DNA of 64,000 bases from CAYRGC01 sp964601225 (GTDB lineage: Bacteria > Patescibacteriota > Gracilibacteria > Peribacterales > Peribacteraceae). The translations under genes and the position numbers were made by a program. Shown in pieces: positions 26,336 through 34,729 of this stretch (its first letter is position 1; the number at the start of each line of letters is the position of its first letter). The notes beneath the pieces are model-generated. The model did no database searches, had not been told where the DNA came from, and was given only the letters and a program-made list of their open reading frames with translations. Location: contig CAZRMM010000004.1 in the NCBI GenBank assembly GCA_964601225.1, positions 40,299-104,298 on the forward strand, in the 5' to 3' direction.

Positions 26336-26452
26336 ATGAAGATTCTCGTCGCACTATCGGGCCCCTTCGTCTCGACCTTCGCATCGGCTCAGGTCTCGCT
26401 CAGGGCAGGGTTCCTCCCCCTCCCCCCTCAGAACTTTTCTGCACATCCATGA
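26336..26452 (+). pseudogene. Truncated duplicate of the mnmA 5' end (38-residue coupled ORF)
   Basis: The first nine codons encode MKILVALSG, identical in protein to the true mnmA start 113 bp downstream. Four codons differ in DNA (AAG/AAA, CTC/CTA, CTA/TTA, TCG/TCA), all synonymous. After codon 9 the frame enters a CCCTTCG...CTCAGG element and continues for 29 codons to TGA 26450-26452, which overlaps the true start as ATGA. A ribosome finishing this frame would be placed on the mnmA start. Either a gene relic or a functional upstream ORF. Confidence 0.7.
26363..26409 (+). repeat. Dispersed element CCCTTCG...CTCAGG, copy C
   Basis: It begins CCCTTCG directly after the ninth duplicated mnmA codon, has a second CCTTCG-type block (26375 onward) and two GCTCAGG blocks, and ends GGGCAGG. 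It is followed by a C-rich stretch up to the true mnmA start. Confidence 0.6.
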
Positions 26453-27546
26453 AAATTCTAGTCGCATTATCAGGCGGAATCGACTCCAGCGTCGTCGCAC
26501 ACCTGCTTCATCAGCAAGGGCACGAGCTTGTTGGCGTCCGTTTCCAGCTGTGGAGCGACCCGCTTGCACCGGCGTTGGCCGAAGTGCTCCCGAGCAAGTG
26601 CTGCAACGCGCAGACGGCGGCGCGGGCCGGGAACGTTGCGCGCACGCTCGCAATCCCCTACCACGTCGTGGACCTGCAAGACGAGTTCAAGACGAACGTG
26701 GTCGATCCATTCCTCGAGGGATACCGCAAGGGGCTGACGCCGAATCCGTGTATCGGCTGCAACCGCACCATCAAGTTCGGAAGGCTTCTGGAGCTTATGA
26801 AAGAGTACGGCTGCGAGAAGCTCGCAACCGGGCACTACGCTCGCGTCGCGACCGAGCGGACGGCCGAGGGCGCGGACCGCTTCGTGCTTCTCGAGGCCGC
26901 GGACTCCCCCAAGGACCAGAGCTACTACCTCTACGGCCTCACCCAGGCGCAACTCTCGACGGTGCTCTTTCCCCTCGGTGGACTGCGGAAGGAAGAGGTG
27001 TTCGCGCTCGCGCAGCTCTTCGGCGTTCCGTTCGACGAGCAGTATCGCGAGAGCCAAGATCTCTGTTTCTTTCCCGAAAAGGAGCCGCAGGAGTTTCTCC
27101 GACGCTATATCACGGAGATGCATCCGGGAGAAATCGTCCGCCGCGACGGCACGGTCGTCGGAACGCACGCGGGACTCCCCCTGTACACCATCGGTCAGCG
27201 CCGCGGTCTTAAAATCGGCGGACTGAAAATCCCGCTGGAAGTCGTTCAGAAAGACGTTGTGGGAAACCGTTTGATCGTGAACGAAAAAGGCGCGGAAAAG
27301 CAGACGGCGGTTACCCTATCCGATATACGATGGGTTTCCTGGACGCCTGCGGAGAACGAAACGATAGAGTTCGACTGCCGGACACGTGCGCTCGGAGGCA
27401 AAGAACGAGGCACCCTTCTGTATACGAATACAAATGGCAAATTTGTTTTCTCAAAGCCGCAATCTCCCCCTTTGGCCGCAGGCCAATCTCTCGTGCTTTA
27501 CAGAGGGGAAGAGGTCGTTGGTGGCGGGGTCATGAACGAGGCTTGA
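26449..27546 (+). CDS. mnmA: tRNA-uridine 2-sulfurtransferase MnmA
   Basis: 365 residues. It 2-thiolates U34 of tRNA-Lys, -Glu and -Gln. The PP-loop is LSGGIDSSV, the first catalytic cysteine lies in NPCIGCNRTIKFG, the second in RESQDLCFF, and YTIGQRRGL is the family signature. A C-terminal beta-barrel ends the protein. A longer open frame runs to 26293 but the family starts at MKILVALSG; ATG 26449 overlaps the stop of a truncated upstream copy of its own 5' end (ATGA). The first codons of this functional copy are all A-ending, unlike the G/C-ending usage around it. Confidence 0.95.
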   Translation: MKILVALSGGIDSSVVAHLLHQQGHELVGVRFQLWSDPLAPALAEVLPSKCCNAQTAARAGNVARTLAIPYHVVDLQDEFKTNVVDPFLEGYRKGLTPNPCIGCNRTIKFGRLLELMKEYGCEKLATGHYARVATERTAEGADRFVLLEAADSPKDQSYYLYGLTQAQLSTVLFPLGGLRKEEVFALAQLFGVPFDEQYRESQDLCFFPEKEPQEFLRRYITEMHPGEIVRRDGTVVGTHAGLPLYTIGQRRGLKIGGLKIPLEVVQKDVVGNRLIVNEKGAEKQTAVTLSDIRWVSWTPAENETIEFDCRTRALGGKERGTLLYTNTNGKFVFSKPQSPPLAAGQSLVLYRGEEVVGGGVMNEA

Positions 27547-27632
27547 GAAAGCCGTTCTTCGGGCTTGTCAGACACGCCGTTCTATGAGAGCTTTTCCTTT
27601 CCCGGAAGCCATTTTCCTGATATACTATCCCG

Positions 27633-28865
27633 ATGCCTTCGCGCGAAAGCCGCCACAGCGCCTCCTACGATGAAAACGGCGACATCATTCTCCCCGATAT
27701 GGAGGAGAACAGCCCTTCGTTCATCGAGAGCGTCGAGCCCGTCGAACCGGTAACGCCACACAGTTTTCTTGATGACGAGCTTTGGGAATCCGTCGAATAT
27801 GCGTCCGTTTCTCGGGAATCCGCACCGGACGTCTTTCCCGAAATCCAGAGGAAAAGAAACAACGCCCGCCTCGCGCTTCTCACCGTCGCGAGCTCCGCGA
27901 AAGAAGTCCTCAAGGAAGGCCTTCATCAGTACAAGGTCAGCGTGGATGCCGCTCCCGTCCTCCTCAAGGAGGCCAGAGGCGGCTTCCTCGGAGCCCTCAA
28001 GCGCCTGTGGGCCGCTCTCAGCCAACCCGTGTGGGTGCGCTCGGGGAAGAAGCATGTTCGACAGTACAGCAGAGGGACATTGTTTCTCATCGACATCGTG
28101 CGGTTCGGAGGAACATTCGCCACCATTTTCGGCGTTTTGTTTCTCGCAATGAATTATCAGAGCTTCATTCAGATCGCGAGCGCAAAACTTGATATCTTTC
28201 TGGAGCATCCGTCGCTCGACAACGCAACGAGCATCGCCGATAGCGCTTTGCTTGGCTCAACGACGGGCTTGAACGTGGCTGCGCGAGACCGCGGCGAACT
28301 CTTCAGCTATCTGCCGACGGTCGGCCCGCCGGACAACCGCGTGATCATCCCGGCCCTGAAGCTCAACATACCGCTGGTAAACCCTTCGGTAGAAGCACTC
28401 TTGCGCCAGGATTGGTCACAGGTGGAGGCGGACATTCAATCTGCGCTTCAGCAAGGAGTGGTGCATTATCCGGGGACGGCTCGACCGGGTCAGGCAGGCA
28501 ACTTTTTCGTTACGGGCCACAGTTCTTACTACCCGTGGGATCCCGGAAAGTATAAAACTGTTTTCGCGCGTCTTCACGAATTGAATATCGGCGACGAGTA
28601 CTGGGTATACTTCAACGGCGACCGTCATCGCTATGTTGTCGACAAGAAGTACGAAATCCAACCGAGCGACACGTCCGTGCTCGACCAACCCGCCGACCAG
28701 CGCATTTCCACGCTCATGACCTGCACGCCCACGGGCACCACCTTACGACGTCTCATCGTCCGCGCCACCGAGGTCGATCCGATCACGGGCACGCCGCTCG
28801 CCGTCGGCGAACGCACCGACAAGGAAGTCGTGCCGAAGGTGCAGTTGGAAGCGCTCCCGATCTAA
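27633..28865 (+). CDS. Class E-like sortase with long N-terminal cytoplasmic region
   Basis: 410 residues. About 150 residues of acidic, helical cytoplasmic sequence precede a single membrane helix (FGGTFATIFGVLFLAMNY), then the sortase domain. The catalytic residues are His296 in FVTGHSSYY, Cys364 in TLMTCTPTG, and Arg in LRRLIV a few residues later. It should transpeptidate cell-surface proteins; candidate substrates with C-terminal hydrophobic anchors are at 42577 and 43835. TATACT lies exactly 6 nt before ATG 27633. The N-terminal extension is unusually long for the family. Confidence 0.88.
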   Translation: MPSRESRHSASYDENGDIILPDMEENSPSFIESVEPVEPVTPHSFLDDELWESVEYASVSRESAPDVFPEIQRKRNNARLALLTVASSAKEVLKEGLHQYKVSVDAAPVLLKEARGGFLGALKRLWAALSQPVWVRSGKKHVRQYSRGTLFLIDIVRFGGTFATIFGVLFLAMNYQSFIQIASAKLDIFLEHPSLDNATSIADSALLGSTTGLNVAARDRGELFSYLPTVGPPDNRVIIPALKLNIPLVNPSVEALLRQDWSQVEADIQSALQQGVVHYPGTARPGQAGNFFVTGHSSYYPWDPGKYKTVFARLHELNIGDEYWVYFNGDRHRYVVDKKYEIQPSDTSVLDQPADQRISTLMTCTPTGTTLRRLIVRATEVDPITGTPLAVGERTDKEVVPKVQLEALPI

Positions 28866-28870
28866 GATAT

Positions 28871-28920
28871 CGCGGAAGAAAACCTTGTCCTTCGTCTACG
28901 CTCAGGACTTTCCTTCCGCG
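28871..28920 (+). repeat. Large hairpin containing repeat element copy D
   Basis: CGCGGAAG (28871-28878) pairs with CTTCCGCG (28913-28920), and an inner GTCC/GGAC pair encloses CCTTCG...GCTCAGG (28889-28908). It begins 6 nt after the sortase stop and may terminate or protect the transcript. No truncated gene copy is obvious beside it. Confidence 0.6.
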
Positions 28921-29023
28921 GACCATCCTTCCCTTCAAAGTGACTCTCAGCGGCGGGACCCGCGAGACCCACCGCTTCGAGTATTCTTCGATTTCGGTGC
29001 TATAGTTCATTCAAGATCTTTGT

Positions 29024-29109
29024 GCCGCTGTGGTGAAATGGTAGACACGAGGGACTTAAAATCCCTTGCCCTCACGGGCGTCCTGGTTCGATTCCAGGCA
29101 GCGGCACCA
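29024..29109 (+). tRNA. tRNA-Leu (anticodon UAA)
   Basis: 86 bases. Acceptor GCCGCTG pairs with CAGCGGC; the anticodon stem AGGGA/TCCCT encloses loop CTTAAAA with anticodon TAA. Long class II variable arm, T-arm with GGTTCGATTCC, discriminator A and encoded CCA. Confidence 0.97.
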
Positions 29110-29147
29110 TTCGGCTTCGTCATTTCCGCAGATACCGTTTGCCGTGC

Positions 29148-29558
29148 TTACAAACGCAGCCGATCCTGTATTTTCGTACGCAGTTCTGCCTGAACCCCGG
29201 TAGTACCTTCCTTTGCCTTCTCGGAAGTGGTGCCGCCGCTCTCATCAGCCTGTTTCAGGACATCCCGCACTCTGTTCTGAATCTGCTCTTCGACGCTCTG
29301 GCGTTTATCCATTGATTTGGTCAGGAACAAGAATCCCGGCGTAGCCCCAATAAGGGTACCGGCGATGACTCCCGGAGGCCCTCCAGCTACACCCGCAATT
29401 CCTCCCGTCAATCCGCCAAGCAACATGCCGAGTTTCGAAAGCAGCACTCGCTTTTTGGATACCGTTGCTTCTTCCACAAGCTGACTGAGTTTTCTCTGTG
29501 GCGCTTCGTCAGAGTCCTCCTCGCGTAAGACATCGCTCTGCAATTCTGGAGATTTCAT
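29148..29558 (-). CDS. Hypothetical protein with Gly-rich hydrophobic hairpin
   Basis: 136 residues. An acidic N-terminus leads to KLGMLLGGLTGGIAGVAGGPPGVIAGTLIGATPGFLFL, a glycine-rich membrane-inserting hairpin like those in glycine-zipper proteins, and then a charged helical tail (VEEQIQNRVRDVLKQADESG). It may insert in or coat the cytoplasmic membrane. No function assigned. A TATACT hexamer lies about 23 nt before the ATG. Confidence 0.65.
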   Translation of the reverse strand: MKSPELQSDVLREEDSDEAPQRKLSQLVEEATVSKKRVLLSKLGMLLGGLTGGIAGVAGGPPGVIAGTLIGATPGFLFLTKSMDKRQSVEEQIQNRVRDVLKQADESGGTTSEKAKEGTTGVQAELRTKIQDRLRL

Positions 29559-29637
29559 GTTCGTGTGAGCATGGAATACAAAGTATATTTTAGAACATTA
29601 TTAATGAATATGTAATCCCCACGTTTGGAAGAATTTC

Positions 29638-31437
29638 TTAGTCCCCAAACGTAAACGCATACGCACCAGCTCCTTTTCCTTTCAGGCGCAGCACGACGTC
29701 GTGATCCCCGTAGTCGCCCTTGAAGAGCTCGTAGAGGTCGTGACGGTCCACCGTGAAGGTCTTCGTCTTCTTTCCGTCGACCGTCACCGTCGCTTGCGCG
29801 GGTGACGCGCCGTCCTCGAGGCCGAGCACGAGGTTCACTTCGCCGGCGACAGCATGGATACGGATATCGCCTTCGGCGGAACGGAGGACCTGGCGCTCGT
29901 CTTCCACGAGCTGCCAGCTGCCACCGAGGGCATAGCGGTTCACGGTGACGTCGGAGGGGAGGACGTAGCTGTGGACCTCGGTATCCGGATCGCCCTCGGC
30001 ATTCTGGAACGCGGGCCAGCTGCGCGAATGCAGGTACGTCTCTGGCGTAATGGGACCGATGCGATCGACTTTCTTTTCTGCAGGCAGGGATGCGTTGCTG
30101 CCCTTCGCGCCGATCTCCGCGAGCAGGCTCGCGATGGCCTCGTCGGTCTCGTCGTAGCCGCCCTCGCCGAAGTGCTCGTAGCGAATGCGCCCTTCGGCAT
30201 CGATCAGGTACTTCGCCGGCCAGTAGTGGTTGGCGAACGCGTCCCACGTGCCGAAATCGTTATCCTGCGCGATCGGGTAGGTAAGGCCGTGCTCCTTGAT
30301 GGCCATCGCCACGTTCTTCTCGCTCTTCTCGAACGTGAATTCGGGCGTGTGGATGCCGACGAGGACGAACGGCTGATCCTTGTACTTGTTCCAGTAGGCT
30401 TCGATGTACGGCAGCGTCCGGATGCAGTTGATGCAGCTGTAGGTCCAGAAGTCCACGAGCACAACTTTGCCCCGGAGTTGTTTCATGGTGAGCGGAGCCG
30501 AACCATGCCAGGTGCCGAGGCCGGTGAACTCGGGCGCGCGGGAGAGGACGGGGAGTTTCATGGAGTCGGAGGGGTTACGAGTGTCGGGTTGCGAGTTGCG
30601 GGAAGGAAAAAGGGCATTCTCAATGCGGTTACCGAGGGAGCCGTAGCTCGTGTGTTGGACGATCCAGGTCTGGAGACGCGTCAGATAGTCGTAGCGCAGA
30701 CCGATCGCCATGAGGATGAGGATGACGCCGGCCACCTGTTTGATGACGCCGGTCCACGGCCCGATGGATCGCACGGCGCCTACCGCTTTCTGTCCGCCGT
30801 ACGCCACGATGAGCAGCGGCACCGCGCTGCCGAGTGCGTAGCAAAGCAGGTAGACCAGCGCTTTGGCACCGGGTTCGTCGCGCACGAGCGTGAGGGCGAG
30901 CCCGAGCGCCGGTCCCGCGCACGGCGCCCATACGAGGCCGAGCGTCGCGCCGATGACGAACGCCGAGACGAGCGAATTACGCCCGAGCGTGCCCGACACG
31001 GAAGACTGCACCTCGGAACCCACGGACTGGAGAGCGGTCGCAACGCGTCCGCCGAGCTCCATGGCGATCATTCCGACAATGGCGGCGACGGCGACCGCGA
31101 TCCATCCGTTGTCCAAGAAGAAGAGCGCTCCGACGGCCGTACACGCGAGCTGAAAAGGACGCCGATGCATGCAGAAGCCGATGCCGAAGAGGAGAAGAAC
31201 ATAGAACGAGGCGATGCGAACCGTGTCCGCGAACTCTACAAAGCTTCCAAGTACGACCTGCAAAACGAACGTCGAGACGACGAAGCTCGCCACCATGCCG
31301 AGCGCGATCGCAACGGGACGGAGCGGATGGCGGTCCGCAACGCTCACGCCGACGACGATCGGCAAGAGGGGCAGGATACACGGGAGCAGGATCGTGAGCA
31401 TCCCGGCGAGAAACAGCGTCAGAGCGAGGGTCGGCAT
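29638..31437 (-). CDS. DipZ-like thiol:disulfide interchange protein (CcdA + TlpA-like thioredoxin)
   Basis: 599 residues. Residues 1-250 are a CcdA/DsbD-type membrane domain with its two functional cysteines (Cys20 in ILLPCILP, Cys173 in WAPCAGP). A short linker with a heptanucleotide repeat follows at about 279-288. Residues 300-430 form a TlpA-like thioredoxin with active site SCINCIRT (Cys335, Cys338). Residues 470-599 are the beta-sandwich C-terminal domain known from mycobacterial DipZ (HSYVLPSDVTVNRYALGGSW). It moves electrons across the cytoplasmic membrane for extracytoplasmic disulfide reduction. TAGACT sits 6 nt before ATG 31437. Confidence 0.9.
   Translation of the reverse strand: MPTLALTLFLAGMLTILLPCILPLLPIVVGVSVADRHPLRPVAIALGMVASFVVSTFVLQVVLGSFVEFADTVRIASFYVLLLFGIGFCMHRRPFQLACTAVGALFFLDNGWIAVAVAAIVGMIAMELGGRVATALQSVGSEVQSSVSGTLGRNSLVSAFVIGATLGLVWAPCAGPALGLALTLVRDEPGAKALVYLLCYALGSAVPLLIVAYGGQKAVGAVRSIGPWTGVIKQVAGVILILMAIGLRYDYLTRLQTWIVQHTSYGSLGNRIENALFPSRNSQPDTRNPSDSMKLPVLSRAPEFTGLGTWHGSAPLTMKQLRGKVVLVDFWTYSCINCIRTLPYIEAYWNKYKDQPFVLVGIHTPEFTFEKSEKNVAMAIKEHGLTYPIAQDNDFGTWDAFANHYWPAKYLIDAEGRIRYEHFGEGGYDETDEAIASLLAEIGAKGSNASLPAEKKVDRIGPITPETYLHSRSWPAFQNAEGDPDTEVHSYVLPSDVTVNRYALGGSWQLVEDERQVLRSAEGDIRIHAVAGEVNLVLGLEDGASPAQATVTVDGKKTKTFTVDRHDLYELFKGDYGDHDVVLRLKGKGAGAYAFTFGD
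30574..30601 (+). repeat. Four-unit heptanucleotide repeat in the DipZ linker
   Basis: Four 7-base units near GTTGCGR (GTTACGA, GTGTCGG, GTTGCGA, GTTGCGG) in tandem. Because 7 is not a multiple of 3, a unit gain or loss would shift the reading frame between the membrane and thioredoxin domains. Confidence 0.55.
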
Positions 31438-31480
31438 ACGAAAAGTCTACGCCCGAACCTCAGACCTCTAAACCTCTTCT

Positions 31481-31816
31481 TCAAAAAAGCTTTCCTCCGA
31501 GAGGCACTTCCTTACCGGGATGCAACAACACCGCGTTCCCGTCCGCATCCGGCATGCCGAGCGTAAGCACCTCGGAAACGTGCTTGCCGATTTGCTTCGG
31601 CGGGAAGTTCACGACCGCGATCACCAGCTTACCCACGAGCTCCGGTCCGTCGTAGAGCGGCTTCAATTTGGCGAGCGATTTCTTCGTGCCGAGCTCGGCG
31701 CCGAAATCGATCCGAAGGATATGCGTCGAATACTTGCCTTCGGGAAAGGGCTCAACGGTGAGCACGCGGCCGACGCGGATGTCGACGTCCGAAAACTGCT
31801 GATGCGTGATGGTCAT
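31481..31816 (-). CDS. tRNA-binding (EMAP/Csaa-like) domain protein
   Basis: 111 residues, a stand-alone OB-fold tRNA-binding domain related to CsaA and to the C-terminal domain of methionyl-tRNA synthetase. VDIRVGRVLTVEPFPEG, LRIDFGAELGTKKSLAKL, GKLVIAVVNFPPKQIGK and SEVLTLGMPD are the strand motifs. It may act as a chaperone (CsaA-like) or bind tRNA. TAAGCT is exactly 6 nt before the ATG; its TAA is the stop codon of the upstream gene. Confidence 0.88.
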   Translation of the reverse strand: MTITHQQFSDVDIRVGRVLTVEPFPEGKYSTHILRIDFGAELGTKKSLAKLKPLYDGPELVGKLVIAVVNFPPKQIGKHVSEVLTLGMPDADGNAVLLHPGKEVPLGGKLF

Positions 31817-31825
31817 GCGGACAGC

Positions 31826-33652
31826 TTAGCGCGTAACGAGCATCCCTTGAATGGCAACGAGGTGTTCCCTGGCATTGGGATAATTCGGATTGATCGAAAG
31901 AACCTGCTCGAGCGCCGTCGCAGCGTCCTCGAGGCGGCCGTCCTCGGCCAGGATCCCCGCCAGGTGGTACCACGCGTCGGCGTAGAGCGGTTCGAGCTTC
32001 ACGGCCGTCGCGAACTGCTGCGCCGCATCGGCGTCCTTCCCGTACTTCTGAAGCTTTATTCCGAGATTGTAGTGCGGCTCGGCGGCGTCCGGCAGCTTCT
32101 CGACCGCCTGGTGGAACACGGCAAGCACGTCATCCTGGCTTTTCCCCGCGGCTTCGAGCGCTTCGCCGAGATAGTAGTACACGCCGAGCGTCTCCATGTT
32201 GAACACGCGCGCCTTCTCCGCCAATTCCACGGCCGTCCGCAATTCCTTAAGACTCTCTTCGGTCTTCCCGCCCTCCTGCAAAGCGAGACCGCGGTTTAAG
32301 TGCGCGGAGACGAAACCGGGATCGGCACGGAGAGCAGCATCGAATTGCGCCATGGCCTCGTCACGACGACCCTGTTTCATCAGCACGTCTCCGAGATTGT
32401 TGAGCGCCAAAGGAGAGTCCGGATACACGGAAACGACGCGTCGGTAGAGCGTCTCGCTGTTCGTCCATGTCGCCGCCTGCGAGACGGCGTCGGCGCCCAG
32501 ACATGCCACCGCCGCGACGAGCGCGGCGCCGAGGATGACGCCTCCCGCGGGCGACCGGCGAGCGAGCGACGCGTCCAGGCGTGCGATCCCGTACGCCGCG
32601 AGACCGAAGAGCCCGAGCGCCGCGAGGTAGGCGTAGCGGTCGGAGGCGAAGAACAGCATGCCGTTCTTGAAGAAGTTCGTGGAGTTCGGAAGCAGAAAGA
32701 GGAAGAACAACGCCGCGGAAGCGGCGGACCTTTTCCAGCCGCGGACCCAGACGACGACGATCGCCGCGAGCGTCGCAAGCGTCGCCAGCAGCGGCACGGC
32801 GAACTCCGACGACGCCAACGTGACCGGCGTTCGCTGCAGGTAGATCACCGCGAGGCGCGTCGGCCAGAGGAGTTTCCGGAAGTAGAATGACGCGCTCTTG
32901 CCGGCGAAGAGCACCGTAGACAGCGGCCCCGTCGACTCGAGTACGGCGGATTTTCCGTAGAGCGCGATGGCCGCGAAGACCAGCGCGAGTACGGCGTACG
33001 GAACGTATTCGCGGACGCGTTCCCGTGTGAGGAGATGCCGGCCTGCGACAGCGTCATGGAGCAGAAATGCGCCGGGCAGCACGACGACGGAAACCTTCGC
33101 GAGGAGAGCGAGGAAGAAGAGGGCGACCGACCCGCGATACCATCCGCGCCGATCCGTCTCGCGGTACGTGAGGAAGCACGCCGCGGACGCGAGTGCCAGA
33201 CAGGAGGAAAGCACGTCCTTGCGCGCGGCAGCCCACATGACCGCTTCGGTATTAAGCGGATGGACCGCGAAGAGCAACCCGACGATGAACGCCATGAGGC
33301 GGCTCTTGCTGAGCTTCCAACCGATCAGCGCGACGAGCGCGGCGCTCAGGGCGTGGAGCAGCACGTTGGTCAGATGGAATCCGATCGGATTCAGCCCCCA
33401 GAGAAGGTCGTCGATCTGATAACTGAAGAACGTCAACGGGATATAGAGCTCGGGGTCGTAGTGAGTGACGATGTAGCGGAGCGATCGGCCGGACATCTCC
33501 TGCACGGCCGGGTTCTTCGTGATGAGGAGCGAATCGTCGAGGGAGACGAAATCGTGGCGCAATGCTGCCGGAACGTACAAAACCGCAGCCATAAGCGCCG
33601 GAAGCAGAACCAGGCCTACCAGCGGGACGCGGGAGAGGAGACGCTCGAGCAT
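31826..33652 (-). CDS. TMTC-like multi-spanning glycosyltransferase with C-terminal TPRs
   Basis: 608 residues. About ten membrane helices in residues 1-390 include the GT-C style first loop with VSLDDSLLITKNPAVQ, LNPIGFHLTNVLLHAL and VHPLNTEAVMWAAARKD. From about 405 to the end there are tetratricopeptide repeats (LALNNLGDVLMKQGRRDEAM, AEPHYNLGIKLQKYGKDADA, YADAWYHLAGILAEDGRLED). This is the layout of the TMTC/DUF1736 family, whose eukaryotic members O-mannosylate proteins from dolichol-phosphate-mannose. In bacteria the role is not established; protein glycosylation outside the membrane is plausible. Confidence 0.8.
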   Translation of the reverse strand: MLERLLSRVPLVGLVLLPALMAAVLYVPAALRHDFVSLDDSLLITKNPAVQEMSGRSLRYIVTHYDPELYIPLTFFSYQIDDLLWGLNPIGFHLTNVLLHALSAALVALIGWKLSKSRLMAFIVGLLFAVHPLNTEAVMWAAARKDVLSSCLALASAACFLTYRETDRRGWYRGSVALFFLALLAKVSVVVLPGAFLLHDAVAGRHLLTRERVREYVPYAVLALVFAAIALYGKSAVLESTGPLSTVLFAGKSASFYFRKLLWPTRLAVIYLQRTPVTLASSEFAVPLLATLATLAAIVVVWVRGWKRSAASAALFFLFLLPNSTNFFKNGMLFFASDRYAYLAALGLFGLAAYGIARLDASLARRSPAGGVILGAALVAAVACLGADAVSQAATWTNSETLYRRVVSVYPDSPLALNNLGDVLMKQGRRDEAMAQFDAALRADPGFVSAHLNRGLALQEGGKTEESLKELRTAVELAEKARVFNMETLGVYYYLGEALEAAGKSQDDVLAVFHQAVEKLPDAAEPHYNLGIKLQKYGKDADAAQQFATAVKLEPLYADAWYHLAGILAEDGRLEDAATALEQVLSINPNYPNAREHLVAIQGMLVTR

Positions 33653-33688
33653 GGTGCAGAGGGTATCACGCGGACTTGGCTAGGGTCT

Positions 33689-33716
33689 TTGCAAATTATG
33701 ACTTTTATGTTATAAT
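33689..33716 (+). promoter_or_regulatory. Near-consensus promoter for the 33728 EamA gene
   Basis: TTGCAA (33689-33694), 16-nt spacer, perfect TATAAT (33711-33716), 11 nt before GTG 33728. The region is AT-rich relative to the surrounding genes. Confidence 0.75.
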
Positions 33717-33727
33717 ATTCACGAGCT

Positions 33728-34729
33728 GTGATCCACATCAATACACAACGCTGGCCGTATCTTGAATGGCGCCGGGAAGAGATTTCCGGGACTTCCATCG
33801 GGTGGACAGCACTCGGGGTCAGCGTCATCGCGGGCGGTACCACGAACGCTTTCGCCAAAGTGCTGGGAACGTGGCTCTCGCCAATTTCGCTCCTCTTTTT
33901 GAGCGAAGCACTCATGTGCGCGTTCGTACTGTTCTCCTTCGGCCTGATGCCGACATTGCGAAAACTCATTCGTCTGCCCAAAGCCTGGTTCGCACCGATG
34001 ATTTTGGTCGGACTGCTTAACAGCACGCTTGCCCCCATGCTTCTGTTCCAAGGACTTCAACGAAGCACCGCCATCAACGTCTCTCTGTTCTCGAATTCGG
34101 AAATGGTGTTTTTGATCCTTCTGGCGATCACGATTCTGGGTGAACGCTTTACACGAACGCATCTTCTTTCCGTCTGCGCGATGATCGGCGGAATGTTGAC
34201 GATCGCGCTACGCGGCTTCACGGACGGAATCGAGCTGCAAGCGGGCGACCTCATCATCATTCTTTCGGGATTCACGTACGCATGCGGAAGCATGGTGTAT
34301 CGGAAGTTTCTGCATCACTGCGAGCCTCAACTTCTGCTCTTCATGCGGTCAATGACCGCCATTCTCTGCTTCCTGTTCTTGTCCCTGTTCCTGGAACACT
34401 CACTCGTCACTGAGGTCGGCTCGTTCCCGATGAAAGGCGTCACCGTCCTCCTCGGCTTCGGATTTCTTTCGCGTTTTCTCAACGTCTTCGGTTTCTATGA
34501 AGCGCTCGAGCGACTTCCGGTGACGACCGTTTCCCTCGTGAGCAACGGCACGATGATCTTTTCGATCATTTTCTCGCATTGGTTTCTCGGCGAGACGATC
34601 TACGGCTATCACTACATCGGCGGCGCTCTGATCATTCTTGGCGCTCTCCTGCTCGAATTCGCGGGAACGCATCCAAGTGAAGCGCATCTCGAAGCGCACC
34701 TGCAGCAACGTTCCGGTCACCGTGCATAA
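33728..34729 (+). CDS. EamA/DMT-superfamily transporter
   Basis: 333 residues from GTG 33728, with a hydrophilic N-terminus of about 25 residues, then ten membrane helices. The LNSTLAPMLLFQGLQRSTAI, LFSNSEMVFLILLAITILGE and EALERLPVTTVSLVSNGTM segments are typical EamA helices 3-4 and 8-9. It is a second member of the family in the window but is not closely similar to the 912-1772 gene. Substrate unknown. The 3' end overlaps the convergent SLH gene by 13 bp. Confidence 0.82.
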   Translation: MIHINTQRWPYLEWRREEISGTSIGWTALGVSVIAGGTTNAFAKVLGTWLSPISLLFLSEALMCAFVLFSFGLMPTLRKLIRLPKAWFAPMILVGLLNSTLAPMLLFQGLQRSTAINVSLFSNSEMVFLILLAITILGERFTRTHLLSVCAMIGGMLTIALRGFTDGIELQAGDLIIILSGFTYACGSMVYRKFLHHCEPQLLLFMRSMTAILCFLFLSLFLEHSLVTEVGSFPMKGVTVLLGFGFLSRFLNVFGFYEALERLPVTTVSLVSNGTMIFSIIFSHWFLGETIYGYHYIGGALIILGALLLEFAGTHPSEAHLEAHLQQRSGHRA

